In this document: positions 1-8,715 of the stretch, piece by piece
How the letters are laid out: each line of letters opens with the position of its first letter
How positions within the stretch are numbered: the stretch's first letter is position 1
Source: Nitrospinae bacterium AH_259_B05_G02_I21
GTDB taxonomy: Bacteria; JADFOP01
Assembly (NCBI GenBank): GCA_027717595.1
Contig: JALLOF010000055.1
Span: forward strand, 1-8,715
Length of the DNA stretch: 8,715 nt
Direction: 5' to 3'
The notes under the pieces: generated by a model
The model's input: the letters and a program-made list of their open reading frames with translations, nothing else
What the model was told of the DNA's origin: nothing
Database searches by the model: none
Translations under genes and position numbers: made by a program

Positions 1-639
1 GGCGGCGAGGAAAAAGTAGAGCCGATTATAGTGGGCCCACTGGGTCACCGACCCCTCCCATCCGAGCGAGAAGATGCTGTAGAGCCACCTCCTGATACCC
101 TTGTAGAATCGTCTGACGATCGCAAGGTCCGGCACCAGGCCCACGTAGAAGAAGATCACGCTCACCGCAAGATAGGTACTCACCGCAAAGACGTCCCACA
201 CGAGTGGCGAGCGGAAGTTGACCCAGAGCTGGCGCTGATTGGGATACGGAATGAGGTAGTAGAACAACCAGGTGCGGCCGAGGTGAATCAACGGGAACAT
301 GCCTGCGACGATCAGCGCAAAGACGGTCATGGCTTCCGCAGCACGGTTAAAACTGCTCCTGAATCCGGCCCGAAGCAGAAACAGGACCGCCGAAATCAAT
401 GTGCCGGAGTGGGCAATGCCGACCCAAAAGACAAAGTTGGTGATGTAGACGCCCCAGCCAACCGGATGGCTAATGCCGGCCACCCCTAAGCCGGTTACGA
501 TTTGGTACCCCCACAGCCCCATCCCGAGCAGCACAAAGGACGACGATATGGCTAGGCCGATCCAGTACAGCCGGCCGGGTTTTCGCATGGCGGCGACAAT
601 ATCTTCGTCCAGGCGGTTTCGATACTCAGATTTATCCAT
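1..639 (-). CDS. actC: ActC-like NrfD-family quinone-interacting membrane subunit, N-terminal 213 codons (runs off the window)
   Basis: I read this gene directly because it has no stop inside the window. It opens MDKSEYRNRLDED and stays open for exactly 213 codons to the edge. NrfD/PsrC-type proteins are integral membrane subunits that bind quinol and pass electrons to a partner iron-sulfur protein. The visible part has hydrophobic segments at about residues 25-50, 62-91, 100-125 and 145-172. Polar residues lie in or near them: His58, His77 (in WVGIAHSGTLIS), His119, Asp149 and Asp171. The stretch around RSPLVWDVFAVSTYL is typical of ActC and related NrfD proteins, which usually have about ten helices, so roughly half is missing. 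The ATG lies two bases after the TAG of the ActB gene, so translation is probably coupled. The family assignment is firm. The ActC rather than general NrfD call rests on the fused ActB and pentahaem ActA next door. Confidence 0.88.
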   Translation of the reverse strand, partial: MDKSEYRNRLDEDIVAAMRKPGRLYWIGLAISSSFVLLGMGLWGYQIVTGLGVAGISHPVGWGVYITNFVFWVGIAHSGTLISAVLFLLRAGFRSSFNRAAEAMTVFALIVAGMFPLIHLGRTWLFYYLIPYPNQRQLWVNFRSPLVWDVFAVSTYLAVSVIFFYVGLVPDLAIVRRFYKGIRRWLYSIFSLGWEGSVTQWAHYNRLYFFLAA

Positions 640-641
640 GT

Positions 642-3464
642 CTAGGACTCAACGGTTCGATGGTCCTTCGCCAAATAGTGTATCGCCGATTCGACCCCCA
701 GATCATCAAAGATACGGTAGGCCCGTTTCGAATGGGACAATTCGTATACGCGGGAGTCGTGGTCCAACAGATTTCCAAAGACAATCGCCCCGGTTGGGCA
801 CGTCTGCGCGCACGCAGGGATGAGTTCTCCGTCGCGAACCTTTCTCGACTCATCTTTCGCTGCATCCTTCGCGACACGAATTCGCTGCACGCAGAAGGTG
901 CATTTTTCCATAATCCCTTTGGTCCTCACCGAGACGTCCGGATTCAGCATCTTATCCATGGGCGCCGGCCAGTCATGATCGAACCAGTTGAAGCGTCGGA
1001 CCTTGAAGGGGCAGTTGTTTGAACAGTACCGGGTCCCCACACACCGATTGTATATCTGAGCATTGAGACCCTCGGCATTATGGTAGGCCGCGAAGACCGG
1101 GCAGACCGGCTCACACGGGGCACTGCCACAGTGCTGGCAGAGCATCGGAACGAAGTTACCCCGCCCATCGGCATCGTTGTGTTGCTCAATCCGAATCCAC
1201 GACATCTCTCGTCCGGTCAAATGCTCTTTCTCTCCAACGATCGGGATATTGTTCTCGATGTAGCAAGCAGCGACGCATGCCGAGCAACCGATGCAAAGAT
1301 CCAAATCAATCGCCATGGCCCACCGGTAATCTTTATACTTTTTCTCGGGATAGAGGGTCACGGGCCCATGGTGTTCGACCTCCCCATGAACGGGGTATGG
1401 GATGATGCCTCTTCCTTGAAGGGAGACCGCGCCCGACAGGATGGGGAGTTTCGTTCTCCTGCCCGTCTTTTTAATCGTCAGTCCGCTGATGTATGAAATG
1501 CGCTCCCCGGTGTTTTCGCTCGTCGGCAAGGGCAAGGAGTCGATCATCCCGTAATGGACGAGATAGACTTCCCCTTGCAACCCCGGCAGCACATTCACCG
1601 GCAAGGTGAGCGAGAGGTTCGAGGAAGTGAGCCGAATTTCATCCCCGTCCTTGAGGTTCTGCCTTCGAGCGGTCTGTTCCGATACCGACACCCACCTCCC
1701 ATACGAGATGGTCGTCACCGGGTCTGGAATTTCGTGGAGCAAGGGAAGATCGCTGCTTCGACCGTCGAACCATCGGATCGACGGCGTTATCATAAGAACC
1801 GGCGTATCGACCGATTCCGGCAACCTCAGATCCGACAAATACTCAGCCACCCTCCCCTCCTGGAGCTGAACATCGGCTCTCTCAACATTCGTCTCATGAT
1901 AGCCGCTCTTCAACACCGCCTCTAACGCCGCCTCCCCATAACGGGTCTTCCACCGCTTGAGGACGTATTCTTGATAGGTGGAGAAGGGCTCGTCTTGCCC
2001 CCCGGCTTTCAATAACTGCAGAAGAATGTCTCCTTCGGCCCGAGTGTTATGGAGAGGATTAAGAACCGGTTGGATGATCGAGGAGATGTTCTTTCGCGGT
2101 TCGGCATCGCCCCAGGACTCGAGGGAATGAGAGAGCGGCAGGACGATATCACACACTTCCATCGTCTGGGTGGACATGTCGGACAAGCCTACCCGCAACT
2201 GTGCGTTCCTCAAGCTCTCCTTGAAGGAAGGCGGCAGGTGAGAGACGGGATCCGTCTTAGAGAGGAAAATCACGCCAATCTGATTTCCCTGAAGCTCGTC
2301 TGAGAGCTTGTTCGCATCGTGGGCGGTTCCAACTCTCGAATAATTCTCCGCCCTTGCGAAATCAATGAGCGCGTGATGGGAGCCAGAAAGCCATTGCACC
2401 ATCCCCGTTAGAACCAACGCGTCAAGTCCCGACTCTTGGCTCGCCGAAACCCCTCCTGTGATAACGAGCGGGTTTCTGGCTCGATCAAACGGTCGGGCAA
2501 GCTCACTCAGTCTGTCAGCTTCGAGGCCCGTCCTTCGCGAAACCTCCTCAATCGGCAGATCGGGGATTGAGGCCAGAAGGTCTCCAGAAACGGTTCCGTT
2601 GAGTCGATTATTCCGCTTTAGGTGGCTCAGCAAGAAGAGCAGCAGGTAGACTTCGCTTCCAGGATTGACGACAAACCGTTCGTTGGCATTCATGCCGGTC
2701 AAGGACAAGTGGGGCTCGACATGAAACCACTCAAAACGATGCTGTTTCTTGGCTCTCGACAATTGGACCGCATGGTTCGTCGGGCTGATGTAAGTCTCTA
2801 AGATGTCCGCCCCAATGGTCAGGAGAAAGTCCGCCTGCTCAATCTTATACGCTGGAATCGCCCTCTCCCCGAACAGCACCCCGTGCGCTTCCCGGAGTGC
2901 CGCGTAGGAAAAGACCTCAAACTCGGGAAGGCGCTCGATATCCATTCGGTTACAAAACGTGTCGATCAACGCAGATAGAGACCCCGTCGTTCGTCCCGAG
3001 AGATACACGTTTCGGTGCCCCCGGCCCCTCGACGCCCCTAACGCCTTAGCGATTTTTGCATACGCCTCCTCCCATGTGACCGGGCTCAGCTTGCCGTCGG
3101 CACCGCGCACAAGGGGGTCTTTCAGTCGTTCTGGATGGTAGAGGCGCGTGATTGAGGCTTGCCCTCTAATGCACAGGGTCCCATCATTGATCGGATGACC
3201 CGGGGCCCCTTCGAGCTTGACGGGAAAGCGCCCATAGCGGTTGTTAGCAATAGGTTTTTCATGCACTTTGACCATCATGCCGCAATGTTCTGGGCACTCG
3301 GTCGAGGTCGTCGGATAAAAGAGCGGTTGGCCTGGAATCAGGCCGTCTTCCGGAGGCACCAAATAGGGGATGAGTTTTTCCGTTCCGCGCTGGACCCCGC
3401 ACGAAGCAACGAGCGTTGAGCCGGTCGCCGTTCCGAGAAGCTTAATAAAGTCCCGCCTGTTCAT
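642..3464 (-). CDS. actB: ActB-like fused molybdopterin-oxidoreductase-fold / four-cluster ferredoxin subunit of an Alternative Complex III
   Basis: This 940-residue protein has two parts. The N-terminus carries a twin-arginine motif (NRRDFIK, residues 2-8) and a lipobox ending at Cys22 (LVASC), so it is probably Tat-exported and lipid-anchored on the outer face of the inner membrane. Residues about 45-690 follow the molybdopterin oxidoreductase fold. Only three of the usual four N-terminal cluster cysteines remain (Cys57, Cys61, Cys98); Ser54 stands at the first position. Residues about 713-940 are a DmsB/NrfC-type ferredoxin domain. Its cysteines are 724/727/730/734, 776/779/784/788, 808/814/818 and 855/858/885/889. 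The third set, CVGTRYCSNNC, lacks one cysteine, the pattern of a [3Fe-4S] site, so three [4Fe-4S] and one [3Fe-4S] are predicted. Known ActB proteins have this fusion and carry no molybdenum. The gene sits between the pentahaem and NrfD genes. Separate-subunit Qrc or polysulfide reductases are less likely because the two parts are fused. Confidence 0.9.
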   Translation of the reverse strand: MNRRDFIKLLGTATGSTLVASCGVQRGTEKLIPYLVPPEDGLIPGQPLFYPTTSTECPEHCGMMVKVHEKPIANNRYGRFPVKLEGAPGHPINDGTLCIRGQASITRLYHPERLKDPLVRGADGKLSPVTWEEAYAKIAKALGASRGRGHRNVYLSGRTTGSLSALIDTFCNRMDIERLPEFEVFSYAALREAHGVLFGERAIPAYKIEQADFLLTIGADILETYISPTNHAVQLSRAKKQHRFEWFHVEPHLSLTGMNANERFVVNPGSEVYLLLFLLSHLKRNNRLNGTVSGDLLASIPDLPIEEVSRRTGLEADRLSELARPFDRARNPLVITGGVSASQESGLDALVLTGMVQWLSGSHHALIDFARAENYSRVGTAHDANKLSDELQGNQIGVIFLSKTDPVSHLPPSFKESLRNAQLRVGLSDMSTQTMEVCDIVLPLSHSLESWGDAEPRKNISSIIQPVLNPLHNTRAEGDILLQLLKAGGQDEPFSTYQEYVLKRWKTRYGEAALEAVLKSGYHETNVERADVQLQEGRVAEYLSDLRLPESVDTPVLMITPSIRWFDGRSSDLPLLHEIPDPVTTISYGRWVSVSEQTARRQNLKDGDEIRLTSSNLSLTLPVNVLPGLQGEVYLVHYGMIDSLPLPTSENTGERISYISGLTIKKTGRRTKLPILSGAVSLQGRGIIPYPVHGEVEHHGPVTLYPEKKYKDYRWAMAIDLDLCIGCSACVAACYIENNIPIVGEKEHLTGREMSWIRIEQHNDADGRGNFVPMLCQHCGSAPCEPVCPVFAAYHNAEGLNAQIYNRCVGTRYCSNNCPFKVRRFNWFDHDWPAPMDKMLNPDVSVRTKGIMEKCTFCVQRIRVAKDAAKDESRKVRDGELIPACAQTCPTGAIVFGNLLDHDSRVYELSHSKRAYRIFDDLGVESAIHYLAKDHRTVES

Positions 3465-3483
3465 TAAAACCCCCAGATACTGT

Positions 3484-4053
3484 CTATTTATGACATGTCA
3501 AGCAATCAATCGATGCCTTTTTCGCTCGATGACACGTGACACACCATCCCATCTTGAGCGAGCTAACCTGGCGTACAACACTGACGTTCTTAATTTCTCC
3601 ATGACACGCTGAACATTCAAGCCCCGCCTTGATATGCCTCTTATGCGAGAAATAGACATGCTCCGGTAAGTTGTGGACTTTAATCCACGGAACCGGTTCC
3701 TTGTCGTTCCAATAGCGATGAAGTTTCTTGATTTCTGGCCGATCGACAGCGATGACGCTGTGGCATGACATGCATTTTTGAACCGAGGGGACACCTGCCC
3801 GGCGCGATTTATCAACATAGATATGACAAAACGTGCACGGGAGGCCAACCCGTGAGACATGAATCTTGTGGCTAAACGCGATCGGCTGTGTGGGGGCTGG
3901 TGCAGACGTAAACCAACACCGAGGATCCAACCTGCCGAACACGCCCTGGATGGGAGGATTGGGACAGGGCATAGAGCCCCCTCCCAATACGAGTAAAGCC
4001 AAGAGGGCCGGTGGCCCCAAGGCCAAGGCAGGAATGACGATTCGCTTCAGCAT
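3484..4053 (-). CDS. actA: ActA-like membrane-anchored pentahaem cytochrome c
   Basis: The 189-residue product has one N-terminal hydrophobic helix (about residues 4-25) and then a periplasmic domain. Five CXXCH haem-c sites occur at residues 73-77, 94-98, 147-151, 171-175 and 184-188. Two FSHxxH motifs (His62/His65 and His137/His140) offer distal axial ligands, as in the cytochrome c7/ActA family. Five haems and a single anchor match ActA of Alternative Complex III, which takes electrons from the ActB clusters. Cys30 and Cys46 are extra cysteines outside haem motifs. The gene lies 30 bases after the preceding membrane-cytochrome gene and 19 bases before ActB, so all are one transcription unit. 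The ATG has no good Shine-Dalgarno close by; GAGGAG lies 26 bases upstream. A stop codon in frame upstream leaves little room for another start. This actA is unrelated to the Listeria gene of the same name. Confidence 0.87.
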   Translation of the reverse strand: MLKRIVIPALALGPPALLALLVLGGGSMPCPNPPIQGVFGRLDPRCWFTSAPAPTQPIAFSHKIHVSRVGLPCTFCHIYVDKSRRAGVPSVQKCMSCHSVIAVDRPEIKKLHRYWNDKEPVPWIKVHNLPEHVYFSHKRHIKAGLECSACHGEIKNVSVVRQVSSLKMGWCVTCHRAKKASIDCLTCHK

Positions 4054-4083
4054 GGTCAGATCATCATCTAACGACGGTGCTCC

Positions 4084-5460
4084 TCACTGAGCCCGTTCCG
4101 TATCGAGTCGTTCTAAAACATAACTTGCCACGGCCGTTGACTCAAGCTTATTTAGCCCGTAGTTCGGCATCGGAGGATACTCCGGATTAATCTTTTGAGG
4201 GCTTTGGATAAAGGCGGCCAATTGCTCTGGATTTGGCTTGTACTTCGGTAGAACGGTGTTAAACGGAGGGCCGACTAGTTTTTCGCCATACTGATGGCAC
4301 GCCGTACAGCGAAGATTAAAAATATCCTCTCCTGCCTTTGCGCTCACCTGGACGATCTCCGCTTGCGCTTCCTCCCTCTTCGCCGACTCAGCTTTTCGAA
4401 CCGCCTCCGCTTTCGCAACAAGCACCAAAGAGTGGTCCCGCATCGCATTCCCTATCATAATCTGGTCATTTATGCTAAAGAGCGAAAAAACCACAAAGAA
4501 CAAAATCAGGACGGGAGCAACCAACTTTGACTTATCGTGAAAAACCAGCCGTGATTGAAACAATGTCTCATCCTTTTGGAGCGTGACACGTGGGCGAATG
4601 TCATGCCCCAGGATGCTATACAATATGTAAAATATCATCATCAGGACCACGATGGTAAGCGCCGCCAGCACAAAGACTGCCGGTGAGAGCGCAACGCTGG
4701 GCAATGTGATCAAACTCCAGACAATCAGGACCGGCAACAGCATAATGCAGGGGAGAGGCACGCCTGCGGCAACGGTCTTGAGGAAATGCCGATAGTCTTC
4801 ATCGATATCCTCTCTTGCTTCAGACCACCTAAAAGCATAGAACAGGACCACCCCTCCCGTCAGGGCCACCGAGGCGAGCAGGAAGATTTTATACCGAGCG
4901 ATTACATTCCAGGAGAACAGCAAACTGTAGGGATCGGGCGAGCGAATGAACGACCTTTTCTCAAAATCCATTATCAGGCTGGTAGCGCTGATCAAAATAA
5001 AATATGCGGCCAAGAGGAATAGCAGGCCACCAATCCCCGCTCCAATATGCGACCAAAATTGCGTACCCCTGACTGCGAAGGTGCGTTGGTACCGATACAG
5101 AAGGGCGAGCCCTACCCCCACGTGGAAGATGCCAAGGATGAAGAAGGTGTCTATCCGCAAACCGGAACCATACAGTATCAGCGAATAGAGGATGGTCAAC
5201 GTAACCAGGGGCAGGATTCCCAAAATGACCCCAAGGGTCACGTTGTATATGTCGGTTCCAAGCAAATCCTCTGAAAACCGAGCGTAGAGTCGGTTAGGCT
5301 TCCTCTTGTCGAGGATATTGTAAATGACGGATAAGAGCGAGCTTCCCAAGAAAACGCTGATAAAGGCAATGTGAAGGAGATATACGAGGATGATCAGGTA
5401 TCCGAAGAGGGTCAGCTGATTGGCGGGGGGAGGGAGAATGAATTTTTCAATGTAAGGCAC
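4084..5460 (-). CDS. Eight-helix membrane protein with C-terminal monohaem cytochrome c domain, head of the act-like operon
   Basis: The 458-residue product starts at GTG; an in-frame TAG lies six codons further upstream, and the next internal Met is residue 165, inside the membrane part. Predicted helices lie at about 19-48, 69-97, 104-122, 134-163, 189-211, 229-252, 259-284 and 312-331. Histidines within or near helices (His30, His113, His138) could bind b-type haem. A charged, Ala/Glu-rich linker (about 345-376) leads to a class I cytochrome c domain with CTACH at 385-389, GPPF at 397-400 and a likely axial Met431 in PPMPNYG. The helix pattern, with His30 in the first helix, faintly resembles cytochrome bd subunit I, but I do not see enough to claim that family. 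As first gene of the operon it probably exchanges electrons with the pentahaem subunit or carries them to an oxidase. The cytochrome c domain is certain; the function of the membrane domain is unknown. Confidence 0.8.
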   Translation of the reverse strand: MPYIEKFILPPPANQLTLFGYLIILVYLLHIAFISVFLGSSLLSVIYNILDKRKPNRLYARFSEDLLGTDIYNVTLGVILGILPLVTLTILYSLILYGSGLRIDTFFILGIFHVGVGLALLYRYQRTFAVRGTQFWSHIGAGIGGLLFLLAAYFILISATSLIMDFEKRSFIRSPDPYSLLFSWNVIARYKIFLLASVALTGGVVLFYAFRWSEAREDIDEDYRHFLKTVAAGVPLPCIMLLPVLIVWSLITLPSVALSPAVFVLAALTIVVLMMIFYILYSILGHDIRPRVTLQKDETLFQSRLVFHDKSKLVAPVLILFFVVFSLFSINDQIMIGNAMRDHSLVLVAKAEAVRKAESAKREEAQAEIVQVSAKAGEDIFNLRCTACHQYGEKLVGPPFNTVLPKYKPNPEQLAAFIQSPQKINPEYPPMPNYGLNKLESTAVASYVLERLDTERAQ

Positions 5461-5572
5461 TATCAGGATGGCCTTTCTAGGGAGGAGCTCCTGCCCACTT
5501 GAGCCTCGTCACCCGCAAGCGCCGGGGCGGGAGGTCTCATCACTGTGCGGCTGAGCGCTGTTGCAAGGAAAC
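5461..5572. other. Leader region of the act-like operon, no clear promoter
   Basis: This gap separates the tRNA terminator hairpin from the GTG of the membrane-cytochrome gene. I see no convincing -35/-10 pair on the minus strand. A ten-base palindrome (AGGAGCTCCT) lies at 5483-5492, about 22 bases before the GTG, and an AAAGG stretch that could serve as ribosome binding site lies about 11 bases before it. Transcription may start at a non-sigma-70 promoter here or read through from the tRNA. Confidence 0.35.
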
Positions 5573-5599
5573 GCCCCACAACTCCTTGAATCGTGGGGC
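5573..5599 (-). terminator. Hairpin behind tRNA-fMet, candidate intrinsic terminator
   Basis: GCCCCACGA and TTGTGGGGC pair over nine positions (one G-U) around a nine-base loop, starting six bases after the tRNA CCA end. The minus-strand sequence after the stem is GTTTCC, so the U tract is short. It may act as a weak terminator or as the 3' boundary used in tRNA processing. Confidence 0.5.
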
Positions 5600-5604
5600 T
5601 TATT

Positions 5605-5681
<77 letters not shown>

Positions 5682-5708
5682 ATCGATGCGAAGCTTACGA
5701 AGTTCTCA

Positions 5709-5736
5709 AATATAGCATTGAGCCTATACATGTCAA
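5709..5736 (-). promoter_or_regulatory. Sigma-70 promoter for tRNA-fMet
   Basis: On the minus strand TTGACA (5731-5736) is followed after 16 bases by TATATT (5709-5714). Transcription would start near 5702, leaving a leader of about 20 bases before the tRNA. The -35 box is perfect and the -10 box matches at five of six positions, as expected for a strongly expressed stable RNA. Confidence 0.8.
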
Positions 5737-5748
5737 GAGGTTTCTGGC

Positions 5749-5805
5749 AAAAAGCCCCCCCTCAATCAAGGCGGACCAATGAAGGGATGAAGGCTTCGTG
5801 GGGGC
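5749..5805 (-). terminator. Possible weak terminator after ftsB
   Basis: On the minus strand GCCCCC (5800-5805) can pair with GGGGGC (5754-5759), directly followed by five T residues (5749-5753). The 40-base loop is long for an intrinsic terminator. It lies four bases after the ftsB stop and before the tRNA promoter, which is where a terminator would be expected. Confidence 0.3.
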
Positions 5806-5809
5806 GAGT

Positions 5810-6268
5810 CTATTCCTTCCGCGAGGAGGAATGCGGCTCGTCAACGAATTCGTACACCGTCTCGCCTGGCCGAACGAGGCCGAGCTCCTCCCGGGCAATC
5901 TGTTCGACCGTGAAGGGGTCGTGCTTGAGATTCTCAATCTGCTCCCGGAACTCTTGATTCTTCTTCTCGTAAAAGGTGATTTCCTCGGATCTGTCCTGGA
6001 TTTTGCGCTTCAGGGCGTATACCTCGATGAGGCTTCGTCGGCCAAACAGTGTGAGCAAGATGATGAAGGCCGTGCCGACGGCGGCCAGGGCGAAGACCAG
6101 CTTGGGCCGCTGAAGCGAAGTTTTCGGCTGGCGTGCCTTCCGTCCCTTTGCTCGGCCCTTCACGCTCGCCTCGCCTTCGCCTCGGGCGGCACGCCGACGT
6201 CTGCTGCGGAGCTTGGATATCACACGCCAAAACACGAAGGACCACCCTCCCCGGTGGTCCTCCCTCAT
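5810..6268 (-). CDS. ftsB: FtsB/DivIC-family septum formation initiator protein
   Basis: The longest frame encodes 152 residues: a very basic stretch (about 16-54), one transmembrane helix (about 56-75), a coiled coil (about 81-115) and the conserved region DPFTVEQIAREELGLVRPGE (117-136). This is the layout of FtsB/DivIC, a bitopic protein that bridges FtsL and FtsQ in the divisome and helps activate septal peptidoglycan synthesis. Position directly after eno is common for ftsB. The start is uncertain. ATG at 6268 has AAAGG four bases upstream, but its third to tenth codons form a terminator-like hairpin. A GTG at 6163 (residue 36), preceded by GGCGAGG, would give 117 residues, closer to the roughly 100 of E. 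coli FtsB. The family call is strong; the first 35 residues may not be translated. Confidence 0.87.
   Translation of the reverse strand: MREDHRGGWSFVFWRVISKLRSRRRRAARGEGEASVKGRAKGRKARQPKTSLQRPKLVFALAAVGTAFIILLTLFGRRSLIEVYALKRKIQDRSEEITFYEKKNQEFREQIENLKHDPFTVEQIAREELGLVRPGETVYEFVDEPHSSSRKE
6228..6261 (-). terminator. Intrinsic-terminator-like hairpin after eno, overlapping the 5' end of the ftsB frame
   Basis: On the minus strand AGGACCACC pairs perfectly with GGTGGTCCT (nine base pairs, six-base loop GGGGAG; 6238-6261). The stem is followed by TCGTGTTTT, a moderately T-rich tail. It begins 25 bases after the eno stop. It could end the eno transcript partly, or lower ftsB expression by attenuation or by hiding the ATG region. 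Confidence 0.6.
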
Positions 6269-6285
6269 CCGCCTTTCAAGTGCGC

Positions 6286-7623
<1,338 letters not shown>

Positions 7624-7639
7624 TTACAGAGGCACCCTA

Positions 7640-8715
7640 CTATATTGCACCCGCCTCGCGGTAGGCCTCTGATGCGGCCTCAACGGTCGCCTCAATATCC
7701 GCTTCGGTGTGGGCGGAAGAGACGAACCCCGCTTCAAACTGACTCGGCGCCAGGTTTACGCCACGCGCCATCATCGAGCGGAAGTAGCGGGCGAAGGCCT
7801 CCGTGTCGCTTCGCAGCGCGCTCTGGTAGTCGGAGACCTCCTGGTCCGAGAAGTAGCAACAAAACATCGAGCCGACGCGCTGGAAGGTGAGCGCAAGGCC
7901 CGCCCGGCGAGCGGCTTGCTCCAATCCGGCAGTCAGCGTTGCGCTGGTTTTTTCGAGGCGCTCGTAGAAGCCCGGCTCCCGGCAGAGCTTGAGCGTCTCG
8001 ATGCCGGCCGTCATGGCCAGGGGATTGCCCGACAGGGTGCCAGCCTGGTAGACGGGTCCCTCCGGGGCCATCTGCTCCATCAACTCCCGCCGGCCCCCGT
8101 AGGCGCCGACGGGAAGCCCGCCGCCGATGACTTTCCCGAGACAGGTGAGGTCGGGGGTCCCGCCGTAGAGCTCCTGGGCGCCTCCGTAGGCCAGACGAAA
8201 CCCGGTCATCACCTCGTCGAAGATGAGGAGCGCTCCGTGCTCGGCCGTCAGCTCCCGCAGGCTTTCGAGGAACCCGGCCTTCGGGGGCACGCAGCCCATG
8301 TTGCCCGCCACGGGCTCCACGATGACGCAAGCAATGTCGCGACCCTCGGCCCCAAAGACCCCGGCCAAGGCGTCGAGATCATTGAAGGCGAGGGTAATCG
8401 TGTTGCGCGCATAGTCGACGGGGACGCCGGGGCTCGTCGGGACGCCGAGAGTCGTGGCGCCGCTGCCCGCTTCGACCAGGAGGCCGTCGGCGTGGCCGTG
8501 GTAGCAGCCGGCGAACTTGATAATCTTGTCCCGCCCCGTCGCGCCCCTGGCAAGCCGGATAGCGCTCATCGTCGCCTCCGTGCCGGAGTTGACCATGCGG
8601 ACCATCTCGACCGAAGGCACCGCCTCGACGACCATTTCGGCCAGCGTGACTTCGAGGTCCGTCGGGGCACCGTAGCTCGTGCCGCGCTCCACGGCGTCCT
8701 GGAGGGCGGCTACGA
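7640..8715 (-). CDS. hemL: Glutamate-1-semialdehyde 2,1-aminomutase, C-terminal part (5' end beyond the window)
   Basis: HemL is a PLP-dependent class III aminotransferase that turns glutamate-1-semialdehyde into 5-aminolevulinate, the tetrapyrrole precursor in the C5 pathway. The frame is open to the window edge, where it reads [21 protein letters not shown], matching the family, so the GTG at 8692 is an internal Val and not a start. About 357 codons are visible of a usual 425-430. Key segments are [51 protein letters not shown] (Asp that contacts the PLP ring nitrogen), [17 protein letters not shown] (Lys forming the PLP Schiff base) and [13 protein letters not shown]. The sequence ends normally at a TAG. 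Haem supply suits the c-type cytochromes encoded at the other end of the window, but the genes are separated by a tRNA unit, so linkage is only by position. Confidence 0.97.
   Translation of the reverse strand, partial: VAALQDAVERGTSYGAPTDLEVTLAEMVVEAVPSVEMVRMVNSGTEATMSAIRLARGATGRDKIIKFAGCYHGHADGLLVEAGSGATTLGVPTSPGVPVDYARNTITLAFNDLDALAGVFGAEGRDIACVIVEPVAGNMGCVPPKAGFLESLRELTAEHGALLIFDEVMTGFRLAYGGAQELYGGTPDLTCLGKVIGGGLPVGAYGGRRELMEQMAPEGPVYQAGTLSGNPLAMTAGIETLKLCREPGFYERLEKTSATLTAGLEQAARRAGLALTFQRVGSMFCCYFSDQEVSDYQSALRSDTEAFARYFRSMMARGVNLAPSQFEAGFVSSAHTEADIEATVEAASEAYREAGAI

Noticed and set aside
31-489. 152-codon plus-strand frame
   Set aside because: It is antisense to the NrfD/ActC gene, whose minus-strand translation is clearly a membrane protein with conserved motifs.
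642-3464. A working molybdenum oxidoreductase such as formate, polysulfide or tetrathionate reductase
   Set aside because: The fusion with the four-cluster ferredoxin domain, the loss of one cluster cysteine, and the pentahaem and NrfD neighbours fit ActB better than a catalytic molybdoenzyme.
7640-8692. hemL start at GTG 8692
   Set aside because: The reading frame continues to the window edge with family-typical sequence ([11 protein letters not shown]), so this codon is an internal valine.

Overview
The window is a densely packed bacterial segment with every recognisable gene on the minus strand; read it from high to low coordinates. The makeup suggests a Gram-negative bacterium that respires. 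It has a Tat/lipoprotein signal on a large iron-sulfur protein, six c-type haem sites (five in one small cytochrome, one in a membrane fusion), an NrfD-type quinone-interacting membrane subunit, and the five-carbon tetrapyrrole pathway (hemL). I cannot name the phylum from sequence alone.

Right half (about 5800-8715): GC-rich housekeeping genes in the order hemL (glutamate-1-semialdehyde aminomutase, 5' end beyond the window), eno (enolase) and an ftsB/divIC-type division gene. A strong intrinsic-terminator-like hairpin lies just after the eno stop and inside the first codons of the longest ftsB reading frame, so the ftsB start is uncertain.

Middle (5573-5740): a complete initiator tRNA-fMet with encoded CCA, a near-consensus sigma-70 promoter in front and a hairpin behind. 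It has a U1-U72 mismatch instead of the common C1-A72.

Left half (1-5460): a lower-GC respiratory operon. In order it encodes an eight-helix membrane protein fused to a C-terminal monohaem cytochrome c, a pentahaem cytochrome (ActA type), a 940-residue fused molybdopterin-oxidoreductase-like plus ferredoxin-like protein (ActB type), and the first 213 codons of an NrfD-family membrane protein (ActC type). This A-B-C order with a fused B subunit is the core of Alternative Complex III, a quinol:electron-acceptor oxidoreductase. The expected flow is quinol at ActC, through ActB clusters, to ActA haems, then to a cytochrome c or oxidase. The membrane-cytochrome c fusion at the operon head is the least familiar part and may be an extra electron-transfer module.

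The most interesting points are that operon-leading fusion, a Cys-to-Ser change in the residual cluster site of ActB, the compositional break at the tRNA, and the terminator/start overlap at eno-ftsB. I found no CRISPR array, insertion sequence, integrase or clearly new defence-type system.
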